This document shows positions 11,600-24,200 of a stretch of 64,000 nt of DNA, piece after piece. The stretch's first letter is position 1. Every line of letters begins with the position of its first letter. This stretch comes from Welwitschia mirabilis (taxonomy: Eukaryota > Gnetophyta > Gnetopsida > Welwitschiales), in contig JBOZIK010000001.1 in NCBI GenBank assembly GCA_051453625.1, positions 268,738,302 through 268,802,301 of the forward strand. Reading direction: 5' to 3'. The translations under genes and the position numbers were made by a program. A model generated the notes under the pieces. It did no database searches, was not told the DNA's origin, and saw only the letters and a program-made list of their open reading frames with translations.

Positions 11600-12345
11600 T
11601 TAAACTACAAAGAAAAACTAATTTCAAATACTAGAGAAAAGGAGCTTCTACTACAAGGCTAAGAAGAAAAGCCCTTTATAGGGGATGAAGAAGGAGAGAT
11701 AGGGCCTAAATTGTTTTGATTCTCTTATGATTATTCCTCTACATGAATTTCCAAAGGAATTTTCTTGTTCCTAATGAGAGACTCTTCATCTTTGTCATCT
11801 TTCTTAGGGGAAGGAATTTGCTCTACCATCAAGGGATGAAAGCATATATAGTAACTACTTCTTAAAGTTAGGTATTTTCTACTTTATCTTGCTGCCTTTT
11901 TACTATTTTTCTTTTACCTACTATTTCAACATTCTTTAATATCTCATTTAAAGATACCTCTCTATCGATACCTCAGGCCTTATTTAGAAATTCTATTACA
12001 ATGGTCAATTATCTAATATGGTCTTTCTTCTTTAGGAATTTAAATAGTAAATTCAAATTATTGATTATGGACTTATCTCAAAGGTACTTCCAGAAAAATA
12101 AAAGTAAAGTCTTGAGTTTACATGTTTATTAGACTAAATAAAGTACTTGTTTACTAATTCTATTTCCATTTACGAAATTTTAAAAAGATTAGTTTTAGAT
12201 AAATTCCCACTCTTCATCTTAATATATTCTCCACCATAGAATATTTTCATGGTTATTTTTTCTTTTTAGTTGGTGCATAGGATTTTCCCCTCATTTTTAA
12301 CTCATAGGACATCCATAATGGCCTCCCTAGAGATGGTCATTTTAT
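11600..12345 (-). pseudogene. relic ORF, probably retroelement gag-like, unidentified
   Basis: The minus strand from 12340 reads MTISREAIMDVL, a stop, then VKNEGKILCTN and a lysine-rich continuation. It stays largely in one frame, with stops mostly at codons one transition from Trp or Gln. Further on the minus strand, near 11.82-11.75 kb, a charged stretch reads PSPKKDDKDEESLIRNKK. The ISRE-xxI-xVLGVxxEG pattern recalls domains found in plant retroelement gag or plant-mobile-domain proteins, but I cannot name the family. If the X copies are LTRs, this would be the gag region of that minus-strand element, lying about 1.5 kb inside its 5' LTR. Function not assigned. Confidence 0.35.
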
Positions 12346-13659
12346 TTTTCTATAGTTTCACCTCTTCATCACTTGTAAAATTTAATGTTGTTATAATTGG
12401 AAGAGCCTAGTAAATTTCTTAGTAGCCATATCCTTCACGTGACTAAATCCCATAATTCATGAAATTACTAATGTTGAAAGGTAAAATATCGTTCACATCT
12501 TAAATGATCCTCCATCTTTACCATTACTATTTTTCCCTACTATTTCCATAGCATTTTGGCTATCTTGACAAGAATGAAGCTAATTTTTTGAAAAATTCAT
12601 ATGCATTCATATTTTAAAATAAAAGACTATAAATATTAAAGATTATAAATATTATGTGAAGTTAATCTAGTTTATAGTTGGTAATAGCAAAAACATTAGC
12701 CATCTACTCATGGTTCTTATAGAGGTGAAATATGGATTCACTGTCATGCATTCACATTAAAAAAAACTTAAGAAACCATTATTTCTTAGAGATCCTATCA
12801 TTTGTTATAATTACTCTCTCATTTAGCTAATCCTTCTCTTTTTGGTTTCTATTTGAAATGCTATATGCTATAGAGTATTAGATTTTACTTGAAAATATTG
12901 ATTTTTTACCTAAAATATTACATGCTATAGAATATTATATTTTCCTAAAAATCTAGAAAAGAATAAGGTTCTAAATTCTAAAAAAATAATGTTATGAAAA
13001 AACAGTCGTAGATAATATAAAATGCAAGATCACATGTAATGTTAAGTAAAGACATTGGCCTTTAATAGCTTACTATTATCTTCAAAAACTATAAATATTT
13101 TATTAAATAGTTATATTTAGAGGGCATTATTATCCATGTCTATGATTTAATAATAAAACTACATGTTTTAGATATATACACAAATTATTTCTTATCAATG
13201 TGCAAGGGTAACAAAATGAACTGAAACCATATGTTGTAATGAAAACTACCTAAAGAAAATCCTTTATCAAAAATAAAGGGATTAAAATATGTATGTTTTA
13301 CAAATGAAATCATTTTATACTATTTAAAAAATATTTTAATTCATATACTTTCACTATCATTCATTTCCCTTTTTTTTGTTTTATATTTTAAAAAATTCTT
13401 GTATGATCTTTTATTAAATTATAGATGTCTTCTAATTTCTAAGGAAAAATGTACAAACTATTTTGTCATGAAGAATGTTATATGATTAATTAATTATTAT
13501 TATTAATTATTTTATCCTCTAAAAAATTAAATAACTAACTCTCAAATCTCTTGATGTTATGCCTAGAATAATAGAGAAATGTAGGTAACTTTTACAATAA
13601 ATAATTACTATTATGAACTACACATGTTAAGGATACCAAATCTATTTGCATCCAACAAG
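12346..13659. other. AT-rich DNA without recognisable genes
   Basis: No frame, domain or RNA gene is recognised. It lies between the relic ORF and the X copy and is probably an untranslated or eroded part of the X element. Confidence 0.45.
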
Positions 13660-13750
13660 NNNNNNNNNNNNNNNNNNNNNNNNNNNNNNNNNNNNNNNNN
13701 NNNNNNNNNNNNNNNNNNNNNNNNNNNNNNNNNNNNNNNNNNNNNNNNNN
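13660..13750. other. assembly gap (91 N)
   Basis: Unknown sequence without duplicated flanks. Confidence 0.95.
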
Positions 13751-13825
13751 TAATTAATTTCAATTAATGAAATTGTGAATCATTATCCATGCCAATAAAT
13801 ACTTTTAAATATCTATATACCTCAT

Positions 13826-15199
13826 TGTTTGTAATGTAGTATAGTCAAACCAAAATAAACTAGGTGAATGCCTAGTATCATTCTTCCATAGTGATAATTA
13901 TAATTTCTTAATAGAGATTATACAAATCTTAGTTATCTTACAAGTAGAATCCAAAGAAAGAATAAAATAAATAGGTAAGAATTGAGATCAAACTTTGATC
14001 AAAGAGGTAGAGGAATGAATGATCTCTAAGGTTTAGCTCAATTTATCCACAAGTAATTCTTCACTCCCAGAATATATTACTCTTTCCTGAAACATATTTT
14101 AAACTATCAAGTCATGATGGCTTAGGTCATGGTGACGTAATCTTATTTACCATATGAGGATTAGTGAATTTAATAGTTACATATTCCTTTATAGAACTTT
14201 ATTAAAGATGAAAAGTAAGATCTTAAAGTACTCAAAATCCATTAAATAAAAGTGATTACAATATATTAACTTATGGAATTCACTTAATTAATAGTATAAC
14301 TTGATAATGTAGTTTTCTCTTAAGTATTACAAGTACAAAGCTATTTGAAAATTAAAATCAAAAGTGAATAACTATTTGCTATTAAATTATAAAAATCACA
14401 TTACATTAAAGAAAGAAGAAGGCTTATGAACTCTTTAAGCTAGCTTTGATAAAAATTCACTCCCAAGAAAGGTACTTAGAAGGCCATGTTGGCTATGGCA
14501 TTCCAAGGATTTCTATTATGCTTTTCTAACCAAAGGATCTTTACAAATGAAGGCAAAGGATCATTTTATAAGTAAGAATAGGATTGAGGTGATTAAAAGC
14601 CTTTGGATTTGAGTGATAGATGAGATTATTAGACTTCATCCTTAGTATTAGGTAGAATCTTCATCACCTAGCATTAGGCAGATAAGATTCTATCATATAG
14701 CATTTAGTGAAGGTTGTTATGTGAACTTAAGTAAATAAGATTATATCCTATATATTAGGTAGAATATTCACCATTTAGCATTTGGTATAGGTTGTCTTAT
14801 TATGCATAGTAAATGTTATCATGTAGCATTAGGTAAAATCTTCATTATGATGAGTTCAAAATGGGGCATTTAGAGTTGGATTCCTCTGCCAACTAATGCT
14901 ATTATTACATATCTCTAGTTCCACTCCACATGCCTTTGTCAGATGTCTTCTAATGTTACTACTACATGTCTCCATCCCACGTCTCCATTACAATCATTAT
15001 TTTATGTAGAATTATTTCTATCTTTTGTTAAGTATTCCAAAAAGTGGCTAAAGGTTTATAATTATTATAAAGAAAATCATAAATTAAGTTTTATTTTTTA
15101 AATTAATAAAAGACATGTTTTATGATTAAAACAATCAAACCAATGTCTTCATTTATAATAAATTAGCCTAAAACACTTAGTGTAAATGTTAATTTTACA
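13826..15199. repeat. repeat X, copy with both ends (candidate LTR)
   Basis: Bases 13826-14875 match 33052-34098 in direct orientation, including TTTTAAACTATCAA, CATATGAGGATTAGTGAATTT and the block of TAGCATTAGGTA-like subrepeats. Bases 14896-15199 match 6062-6362. It begins TGTTTG and ends TTTTACA, as LTRs often do. The two partial copies on either side of a 7.5 kb stretch could be the LTRs of one element on the minus strand, but no clear primer-binding site supports this. Confidence 0.65.
14625..14860. repeat. degenerate internal subrepeats in X
   Basis: TAGCATTAGGTAGAATCTTC-like units recur at irregular spacing (TAGTATTAGGTAGAATCTTC, TAGCATTAGGCAGATAAG, TAGCATTTAGTGAAGG, TAGCATTTGGTATAGG, TAGCATTAGGTAAAATC). 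The same series is present in the copy at about 33870-34080. Confidence 0.7.
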
Positions 15200-16851
15200 C
15201 TACTATACTTTTAGCATAAACTCAATGACAAAATGATCAATATGAAAAAATTATCTAAAGAAAAGTACTCAAGGGTAAAAGGTGATATATCTTTTTAAAA
15301 CATTTATGACTAATTTTTAAAAATAAGGCATGTAAAAATGAAAATATTACTTAAAAATGTGAATGTCATATGAATGTTGTATCCCCCCACCAAAGATGAA
15401 CTTTATCCTTAAACTTTTATGATAAAAAGTATTAATACAATTTGGAGAACATATCCATAAGAAATATTTATCTCAACCTTTTATTTTATTAAAAAATAAG
15501 ATGAAAGCAATGAAACTAAGCTACAATGTAGGCCAAAAAAATATCAAATAGTTAACTTTTATTTCTTCATGAAAATGCTAAGTAAAAGATCAATTCATAA
15601 ATAGAGTTATACCTTAAGATGTTATTCCTCATGAAATAGGGGTGAAGTGGAATGAATGATAAGGATGGTAAATTCTAATATGAAAAAAGACTTAACCACA
15701 TAACCAAAGAGAGAGCTCACTTAATTCAATGGAATTATTATATTTTTTTACTTTTTAATAGATATTGATGTTACATAATCATACTATTAACCAAATATTT
15801 TATGAGAATTCAAGAATTAATAGTAAATCTTAAGTAGAAAAGTTAAAGATAATAAAACTCAAAATGCTATGGTAATTTAAGAATTAGGAGAAAATATCAA
15901 GTATAAAAGTTAAAGATAATATAATTTAAAAGGCCTCCAATTTCCACTTTTTATTTCCATTATTTTTCTTTTCTATCACTATATATGTCCTTTGTTTTAA
16001 GTATTTAGAATTTTATTGAGCATCCAATGTTATGACTTTTCTTCCAATACAATTAATCATGTTATTTTATAAAGAAATTAGTGTTGCATTGCCAACAAGC
16101 ATCTATATCCCTAATGTAGTTGATTATGTCATAAGTAGATTATTAAGCACTATGCTACTAGTAAGCATTCATATTCCTAATACAGTTAACTAAGTTTAAT
16201 TAAGTGATTAATAATAAAACATACTTAAAGAAAAGATATATTGTATTTTCCTTTTTAATGTCATAGTTAATAAATATCTTATTCCCATGCAAATGCCTTA
16301 AACCTAAGAAAGAAAATATGAAGGTAGACTCCACCTTGTCATTTGTATTTACCAAAATCAAAGATCTTAAACAAATGTAACTTTAACAATCAGATTCAAA
16401 ATAAGTATAACTTTTCCTTAAAAATCATAAGCATACTTAATCATAACCATTACTTGAAATGATAGCAAGTTTAGTTATTATTAAACTTTATTAAAGATCA
16501 TGATAGTGTTTGAGGTGATGATGGCTTATTCTATGCTAAGGATCAAATTTGGAATTTTCTAAGGAAAAGGCCTTAAGATGATGATTGTACAAGTTATAGT
16601 GCTTGAGTGGTTTTAGACAAGATACATCATTAAGTAAAAGTGTTTTTAAAGTTTTTTAATTTTTTCAACCTAAATATAATCTAAAACCAAAATATAATAT
16701 AAAAGAAAAGTTTAAAATAAAAGTATAAATAAAACTAAAAGTTTTAAAAGGGATTTTTCAAGGTGATGCATGAAAAGTATCTCAAATTTATGAAATAAAA
16801 GATTAAATGATTTGGAATTTTATGAAGCATTTTCAATAGAAAGAGAATCCA
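15200..16851. other. AT-rich DNA without recognisable genes
   Basis: No domain or RNA gene is seen, and the short open frames do not resemble known proteins. Confidence 0.5.
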
Positions 16852-17284
16852 NNNNNNNNNNNNNNNNNNNNNNNNNNNNNNNNNNNNNNNNNNNNNNNNN
16901 NNNNNNNNNNNNNNNNNNNNNNNNNNNNNNNNNNNNNNNNNNNNNNNNNNNNNNNNNNNNNNNNNNNNNNNNNNNNNNNNNNNNNNNNNNNNNNNNNNNN
17001 NNNNNNNNNNNNNNNNNNNNNNNNNNNNNNNNNNNNNNNNNNNNNNNNNNNNNNNNNNNNNNNNNNNNNNNNNNNNNNNNNNNNNNNNNNNNNNNNNNNN
17101 NNNNNNNNNNNNNNNNNNNNNNNNNNNNNNNNNNNNNNNNNNNNNNNNNNNNNNNNNNNNNNNNNNNNNNNNNNNNNNNNNNNNNNNNNNNNNNNNNNNN
17201 NNNNNNNNNNNNNNNNNNNNNNNNNNNNNNNNNNNNNNNNNNNNNNNNNNNNNNNNNNNNNNNNNNNNNNNNNNNNNNNNNNNN
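16852..17284. other. assembly gap (433 N)
   Basis: Unknown sequence. Long open frames that span it are artefacts. Confidence 0.95.
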
Positions 17285-17399
17285 TGTAGATTTTTATGCA
17301 ATAGTATATGAATTTAGAAAAAATATTAGTAAAATTAAAAAGGATCATGCCTTTAAAATTAGAACTAGTTCATGCTTTATCTTATTTATGTTTATTCAA

Positions 17400-19240
17400 A
17401 ATTTCATGTAAGAAATCATTTTAAGAGGAATATAAAGATGAATTAAAAATTACTTGATAAAGTAAATGTCCATTAAAAGAATTATGTATAAGGACTTTGA
17501 AAGGTAGTTTTAATTCTAAATTAGACTTGTCTTCTTCATTAAGGCTTAAATGTTACTTAGTAGATAAAGATCAAGATGACATGGTTAGCTCTAAAGTTGT
17601 TTAAAAAAAAAAGTTTTTTCATAGGATGGATTATGTATGATATCTTTGCTAATGTTCTTCTCCTTATTAATATTGTTAGGGGATTCCTCTTCATGTCCTT
17701 GATTAAAGGATAATGGATGTAATTCAATGTTCTAATTATTTAGGTTACTTAATGACTCATCTTCTATTGTATAACTCTCTAAGGTTTAACATTTCTTACA
17801 TGGATGCTTATTTTCTAAAGATTCCTCATCATCTAATATGTTTGAGCCTTTGCTAAAGGATAGCTTAAAAAATAATTTATTACTATTTAGTGCATTTTAA
17901 AACTTAATATCCTCACAGATTTTCTCATTAGTTTCCTTCTTATTTCTAAGGAAAATGCATCCAATGTTATTATGTTTAATTCTTTTAAGCTTTTCAAGAT
18001 TTTTAGGATCAGTTTTGTAAAATGTAGAAATATTTTTCTTTTCTAGGTAATTAAGTTTAAGTTACTTGTTAGGTCCACTATGATATAAATAAGATAGAAT
18101 TTATTTGAGAATTTGAATATTAGTTTAGGTTATTTTTTCAAGATTTTCCATGATTTCCTTCTAAGATTTCATGATTTCTTCAATGTTTTCTTGGGTATAA
18201 CTTTCTAAAAAACTAAATAGGCCATCTTCTAAGAAATTTATAAAAGATTATTGAGTATAGAAAGATGGAGGGTATTGATCAAATGATGAGGGATAAGGGT
18301 TATGAGGGATAATGGAAGACATGAGATCAAACATTTGTTATTTAAAATAAGGATTTTTAAATTAAAGGTTACAAAGAGATTGGTGTATATGTGAATGAGG
18401 TTCTAGCCTTCAAAGATATTATCCAAGGATTTTCATAGTATTAGAAGTATCTCATGGTTTAAAATTACATGGTTTTTTTTTTATTCATATTGAAGGTAGC
18501 CCATAAAGTTTTCTTCAATTAAATATAATCTTCTATAGTTTGTTTAAGTTGAATTTGGTTAACAAAACTATAGAAATTTTCATAGCTCTTAGCATTAGAG
18601 ACCATTTAGGATTTGAAAGATATTTCTTGTAATCTACCATAATAATCATGTACCTAATTAATGTGAAACTTTAAAAAATAGTTAATAAAATTTACTATAA
18701 GCTTATGTTTTGATACCTTTTAGAGGTTTTATAGGGACCCAATATCAGAAAGAATTCAAAGGTTCCGAGAGAGAGTATATGCAAAGTTTGAAAGGATTTT
18801 AAGTAAAAATACTAGCACTACTAGTTGTTTAAATAAAAATAACTCAAGAAAAGAGTGAGATTACATTTGAAACTAGGCAAAATGTTTTATGTTGTGTGGT
18901 GTAGAAAATACATAGTGAGAAATGTAATAGCCATAAGAAGAGGTGAAGCATCACTAAGGAAGAACTCTAAAATAAATTTTTCTTTTTATAGTTTTAATAA
19001 GATGACTAGAATACAATAAAATAAAAGTTAACTACTAATATAAACATTGGAGAAAAAGTAAAACACAAAAGAAATGAGTTCAATATCTATTTTAATACAT
19101 ATTTATGTAAACGTTATGTCCTTAAATAAATCTAGAAATTNNNNNNNNNNNNNNNNNNNNNNNNNNNNNNNNNNNNNNNNNNNNNNNNNNNNNNNNNNNN
19201 NNNNNNNNNNNNNNNNNNNNNNNNNNNNNNNNNNNNNNNN
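17400..19240 (-). pseudogene. gag-like region of a minus-strand LTR element
   Basis: It lies directly downstream, on the minus strand, of the LTR/primer-binding site at 19276-19300, where gag should be. Minus-strand frames give blocks such as SYENFYSFVNQIQLKQTIED (near 18.6-18.5 kb), then a Ser/Pro-rich stretch with PHNPYPSSFDQYPPSFYTQ (near 18.3 kb), and ENKHPCKKC near 17.8 kb. Several stops and frameshifts interrupt them. I do not recognise the family; no protease, RT or integrase is visible to the left. The context of a tRNA-iMet site and an LTR starting TGTAACACCC is common in chromovirus-type Gypsy elements, which is an inference. Confidence 0.4.
19141..19240. other. assembly gap (100 N)
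   Basis: Unknown sequence. No duplication of the flanks is visible. Confidence 0.95.
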
Positions 19241-19275
19241 TAATAGCAATTATGCCCATCTAAATCACAACCTAA

Positions 19276-19287
19276 GCTCTAATACCA
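19276..19287 (-). promoter_or_regulatory. primer-binding site (initiator-Met tRNA), minus-strand element
   Basis: On the minus strand it reads TGGTATTAGAGC, one transition from TGGTATCAGAGC. It lies three bases from the LTR end at 19291. Confidence 0.75.
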
Positions 19288-19290
19288 AAA

Positions 19291-19900
19291 TGTAACACCC
19301 AATCTTCCAACTGAAAAATGTTACTTTGAATATGTAACATCCAACTATTTTTACAATTGAAAAATGTCACTTTTCCTAAAAGGTTATTATAAATTAAACC
19401 ACATGTGGCTCATCCTCCTCAAGAAAATTATAATTTCCTTGAAATAATAGTAGCTCTCCCTAACATGAACATCTTTTCCAAGATACATTAAATATTCTAT
19501 CTTTCCCTAAATAATTAAAAATAACTTATTACAAGAAATGATGAAGTAATGATTTATTCAATAATAACTAAATTTGGGGGTAATGATTATTCTAACAGAT
19601 TATATTTAATATTCTGCAATTCTAAATATAGTAATTTTTAATTAAAAAATTAATAATGAAAATATATAGATTTTTAAGCAAAAAATTTAAATTTGTTACT
19701 TTTGCTATTACAAATTTAAGTAGGTATAATCAAGAATATACATGATTTAGTTTGGGAAGTATCCTCAAGATCATAATAATTACATCACTAAAATTTTAAG
19801 ATTCACTGAGAACTACAAGTTTCACTTTACAATAGAATTTTCAACATAAACTAGAATAATAATTTTCATTTCTCTATGTCCTCCTTAGCATTTATTGCAC
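19291..19900 (-). repeat. LTR (5' on the minus strand) of the same element, right edge unclear
   Basis: It starts TGTAACACCC beside the primer-binding site. The first about 37 bases are repeated in diverged form at 19336-19376 (TGTAACATCC … GAAAAATGTCACTTTT), a small tandem duplication of the LTR edge. The other LTR was not found in the window, so the far border is uncertain; it ends before the Athila-type element at 19961. Confidence 0.5.
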
Positions 19901-19955
19901 TACCAAATTGTATGTATTTGATAGGGTATTTTAAATAGTTTTGTAGAACATTAGA
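19900..19955. repeat. inverted fragment of the Athila-type LTR end
   Basis: This stretch is the reverse complement of the right end of the adjacent LTRs (32642-32702 and 21150-21210), sharing ACCAAAT, TATTTGATAGGGTATT and TAGTTTTGTA. It lies five bases outside the left LTR, in the opposite orientation. Confidence 0.8.
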
Positions 19956-19960
19956 TAGAT

Positions 19961-21210
19961 TGTTGCGGTATGTATTTGTATAAATGTTATGTTCTCAAAC
20001 AGGTCCTATAAATCACAAATATAAAAATATATATATATATATATATTGCATAATACAATACACTAATATAGATGGAAGTGATCTAATGTCATAATTTTAT
20101 CAAAGTCAGAGATGAGAAGAAAGAGAATTAATTTCAAATGAAATACTTATGTAATCTTTAAGTAGAACAATAGTAATGCAAATAAATAGACTATGCAAAT
20201 GAGATGCAAGTCTTATTCTAAATGTAACATTTATTTGATTATCAAATTAACTTATTATAAGATTAGCCCTAGATAACCTAAATTAATTAAGAAAAATCAT
20301 TACCAAACCAAGACCAATCTAATTTATTAGTTACCTCAAATAAAATATAAAACTATGAAAATTTAATCTAAGAAATAAAATGAAATGCACCTAAACTAGT
20401 AATGTCAATCTTAACAAAGGTTATCCTTGTTATACACATCATAGATGAAGTTATCACAGAATCAAAAGCAACATAAACCATAAGAGAGATGTACATACAA
20501 ATGATATGAAAATAAAAAAAATAGTTTTCATTAATTCATGTTACAACACTATAACGACTCAATGGAGGATACATAGCTCAATATCAAGAAAGACGTCTCT
20601 CTACAATAACAATGAATGGATCTCTTACCCTTCGATCTCTTGTTATCATAATTTCTAGTTCTAAAGAAGATAAAGTTGAAGTTAAGGGTGAATAAGGTAT
20701 TTATTAAACAACAAAATCTAAAAATATTAAATACTAACAGACATGATAGAATCCTATCAGCCATGTAAGAAGGTAATAGATACATGGCAAAAGTTTGATG
20801 AAGTTTGATGAACTATTATTTTTAGGTGTCATCCTGCTAATCATTTGGATGTCACAAGAGATGATGTCATATCATAAAGGATCCACATTAGCTACTAGAT
20901 TAGTTGAGTAAGCATCTTAGTCAGCATATGTTCTTTCTATCATCTGTAAGGTCATTTGGATGATAAGCTAGACGATTGGCTTTGTGAAGGCCTTTCTTAT
21001 ATTAGATTAAGCTATTTGATCACAAGTTTGCTACTTTAAATAGAAAGTATTGTATTTTTCTTGAATTACCATCAAATGTAATGAAGATGACATGTTTTTG
21101 TAATATTTACCTTATCTCTTCCTTATCATCAAAACTTAGCATAAACCTTTAATGTCTTGTAAAACTACTTAAAATATCCTATTAAATATACATTATTTTC
21201 CATTGCAACA
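19961..21210 (-). repeat. 3' LTR of the Athila-type element
   Basis: It matches 31470-32702 along its length, for example TTCTCAAACA, CACTAATATAGAT, GATGTCATATCATAAAGGAT and TTTGCTACTTTAA. It begins TGTTGCGG and ends TTGCAACA. It contains an AT microsatellite at 20027-20046. A roughly 78-codon minus-strand frame at 20549-20785 has a diverged counterpart in the other LTR at 32095-32322, which is explained by LTR homology. Confidence 0.9.
20027..20046. repeat. (AT)n microsatellite in the LTR
   Basis: Ten AT units, shorter and interrupted in the other LTR near 31530. Confidence 0.85.
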
Positions 21211-21225
21211 TAGGCCCCCACTTTG
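21211..21225 (-). promoter_or_regulatory. polypurine tract of the Athila-type element
   Basis: On the minus strand CAAAGTGGGGGCCTA directly precedes the 3' LTR. Confidence 0.7.
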
Positions 21226-21299
21226 TCTTATCAATTCCTAATAAAACCAAAAAAATAATTATGATTGTGAGCCAAACTGACTAGAGATGAATAAATTAA

Positions 21300-24200
21300 G
21301 GAACCATAAAATAAACTCAAAAATAATTTTTAAAATCTTAGAATGTAGAATAGAAATGTCAAAAATAGATAACTAGATGTTTCACTTATGCAATATAAGT
21401 GGCTGCATTGTCATCCTAATAATTGTTCAAATGATAAAGGGGATGACAGGCTCAAAACTTATTCTTGAAAAATAAGAGCCCGTGAAAAATTTTTTAGAAA
21501 GATAAACATTAAAACATAATAATATTAATAGTCCCCAACTCAAATGTATATTAGATACTAAAAAAAATCATCATGTATAACATAAAAAAAGTTCTTATTA
21601 TGAAATGTTAAAAAAGATATGTAAAAGATGTGAATAATATCTTAGCAATAAAAATGTAGATCATGATGGTACTCCAAAAATGATATGTCTATATATAAAA
21701 TCATGAGTTTTCATACAATCCACATAAATAAGATACATAATACAATAAATCATTCCCTTCATCATGCTAAAAAGAATTCTTGATGGATAGTAGGCTTAGG
21801 TACATGTGAAGCAGAAGAAGAGCTCTTAGGGTCTATAGGGAAATGATGATTAAGGAATGTCGTAATAGAGCATGTTGTCTCATATCTTCATACTTTGACT
21901 ACATCTAGGAGATCACTTATTACATCATGATCATTGCATAATATGCACTATCGTATATCAATCAGCTACTCCTAAGTATGCTAAACTTTTCTCTGAATTA
22001 TAAAGATCCTTTGCTTAAGTGTAGCAAAGCCTCAGTCTACCATTTCTCTAATGATCTATGTCATATCTACTAGGAGATTTTTGAATCTACTCAATAATGA
22101 TACCAACCATAGGACTTTATACCTAAGATCTCTTTGCCTCTTTTAGTATCTAGATGCTTATGTTCTATAGGTAATGAGCTAAAGGCTAAAGATGCATAAG
22201 TTTGTACTTACTTATAGGCTCAAGTATACCAAAGCACCTAAACATAACTAAGAGGAGACAAGGATATCCCAGAGTCTGTAACAGTTATGCTTCAATCATG
22301 CTCTTAAGTCTCCTCTAAATAAAAGTTAGTAAATCCATCTACTTCCTTGCCTGAATACTGCTAGCATCTGAATGTGAGCAACCATGAGATGACTATTATG
22401 GAAGAAAGGACTGATGTTATGAATTAACCCTCTATGAGGAATCTAATAGGTAGGCAATAACTATATCATCATAACTCCCTGCCTATCATTAGTCAGGTTA
22501 GCTGGTATATCTAATGCTATGTCTTAAGCACAACACTTCTTTCTACTACCAACTGTGTGGATATGTGTATTCCTAATATCACCTAGATTAATAACATTAG
22601 AAATGTGTCTTAAGAGAATTAATATCTCATGATTGCAAGTAATAGATATAATTATATCAATTAAACAATCATGAGCATCAAAATGCCTCTCTCTTTATAT
22701 ACATAGTGTCATAAAGAGCTCTAGTCTTTAAGGCATAATATGTATCATGTACATCTATAATCCATCAAAGATATAGATCTATTAGTCTCTAATCCACCTC
22801 TAGCTTTAAACAACTTATGAAATCCCTGAAATATCTCTCTACTCAAATGGAGGTTATCTGAATTGAGAGAGACTAAGCCTGACAAGGTAGAGGATGGACT
22901 GGCTGTAACTGCTCTATCTCTGATGTTACTATTAGAGCTACCTTTTATTATACTACCTTGAACTTAGCCTTATTTTATCTTGCTCATCATGTAGATGGTA
23001 TAATTAGTTATAAATGCAAAATGCATCACACAAGACAAAGTGAAAATAGCTGAAATCTGTCTCGTAAAAGCTCTAACGACTCCAAAAATTGGATTTTATA
23101 TGTAAAAATCATAAAAATATGTTCTACTCATCCTTCCAAGAGAATTCATATGTTCTGTATTACTTAATCATGCCAAAAAAAAAATGCAAAACATTATAAA
23201 AAGTTGATGTGAAAAATAGGTGTATCCTACATAAGGTCAAAAATGAAACTAATCAAGTCAAAAATCTAATCTAGTAGAATTGTAGATTTGTGTTGATTAA
23301 TTTACCGTTAAGAACCACTATGTTTCAACTTATAGTTTTCAAAAAAAATGAGGTTTAAAGTTAAAAACCTAATTCTACCTTATAAAATGCATAATTCAAG
23401 ATATCTTATAAAATACATGAAGAAAGTCAAATCTATAAGTATCAAATCAAAGAGCATGAAAAACTAAATAATATACATGAAAACTACATGCTGAAAGGCT
23501 AAAAAATAATAGGAAAAATAAAAAGTAATAAGGGAGAGAAAAAAATACCTCATTTCAATAAATTCACTCAAATATCATAATCTAATGCACCAAACTTATG
23601 AGGGAAATTTTTAAAACATTGATAGATATTAGAGTAATGGTTATCTCTTAAAGGAATAAATAAAAATTACTTAGAAATAAATAGAAATAAAGGGAAATAA
23701 TTATGATCGCATTTTTATCATACTATCATCCAATCATATCATCTAGATAATAGCCCTGAGATGACTCTCAGAATGATCTTAGCTATCGTCTGCCATGTCA
23801 GTTAGACAGCCTAAAGGACAATGGAACTTTGAAAAAGTTTAGAAAAATGAAAATGTTAACTGAAAAAGTTAGGCTAAGATATCATTATGAAGATATTAAA
23901 TTTTATTAGAAAAACTTAAAAAATAGAAAATCGTGAAGAATCATAATAAATGATAATATGAAATGAGGAAGACTCAAAAGAATTGAAGAATAGGATGATG
24001 AAAATGCTTTAAGTAGAATGAAACCTGATAAAGAAAACTGAAAAATGTCCTTAAACTAAAAAATAATCATGAAAATATATAGAAGTATAAAGACTCAAAG
24101 GGATCTCATAAAAATAATAAATAGAATTATTTAAGAATAGGAAAAGATAATCTAATAAAAATGCTAAAAATATTTTAACTTTTTATTGATGAAAGAACAT

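Noticed and set aside
20549-20785. Similar open frames in both Athila-type LTRs (also 32095-32322)
   Set aside because: Similarity follows from LTR homology; start, length and reading are not conserved and no domain is seen.
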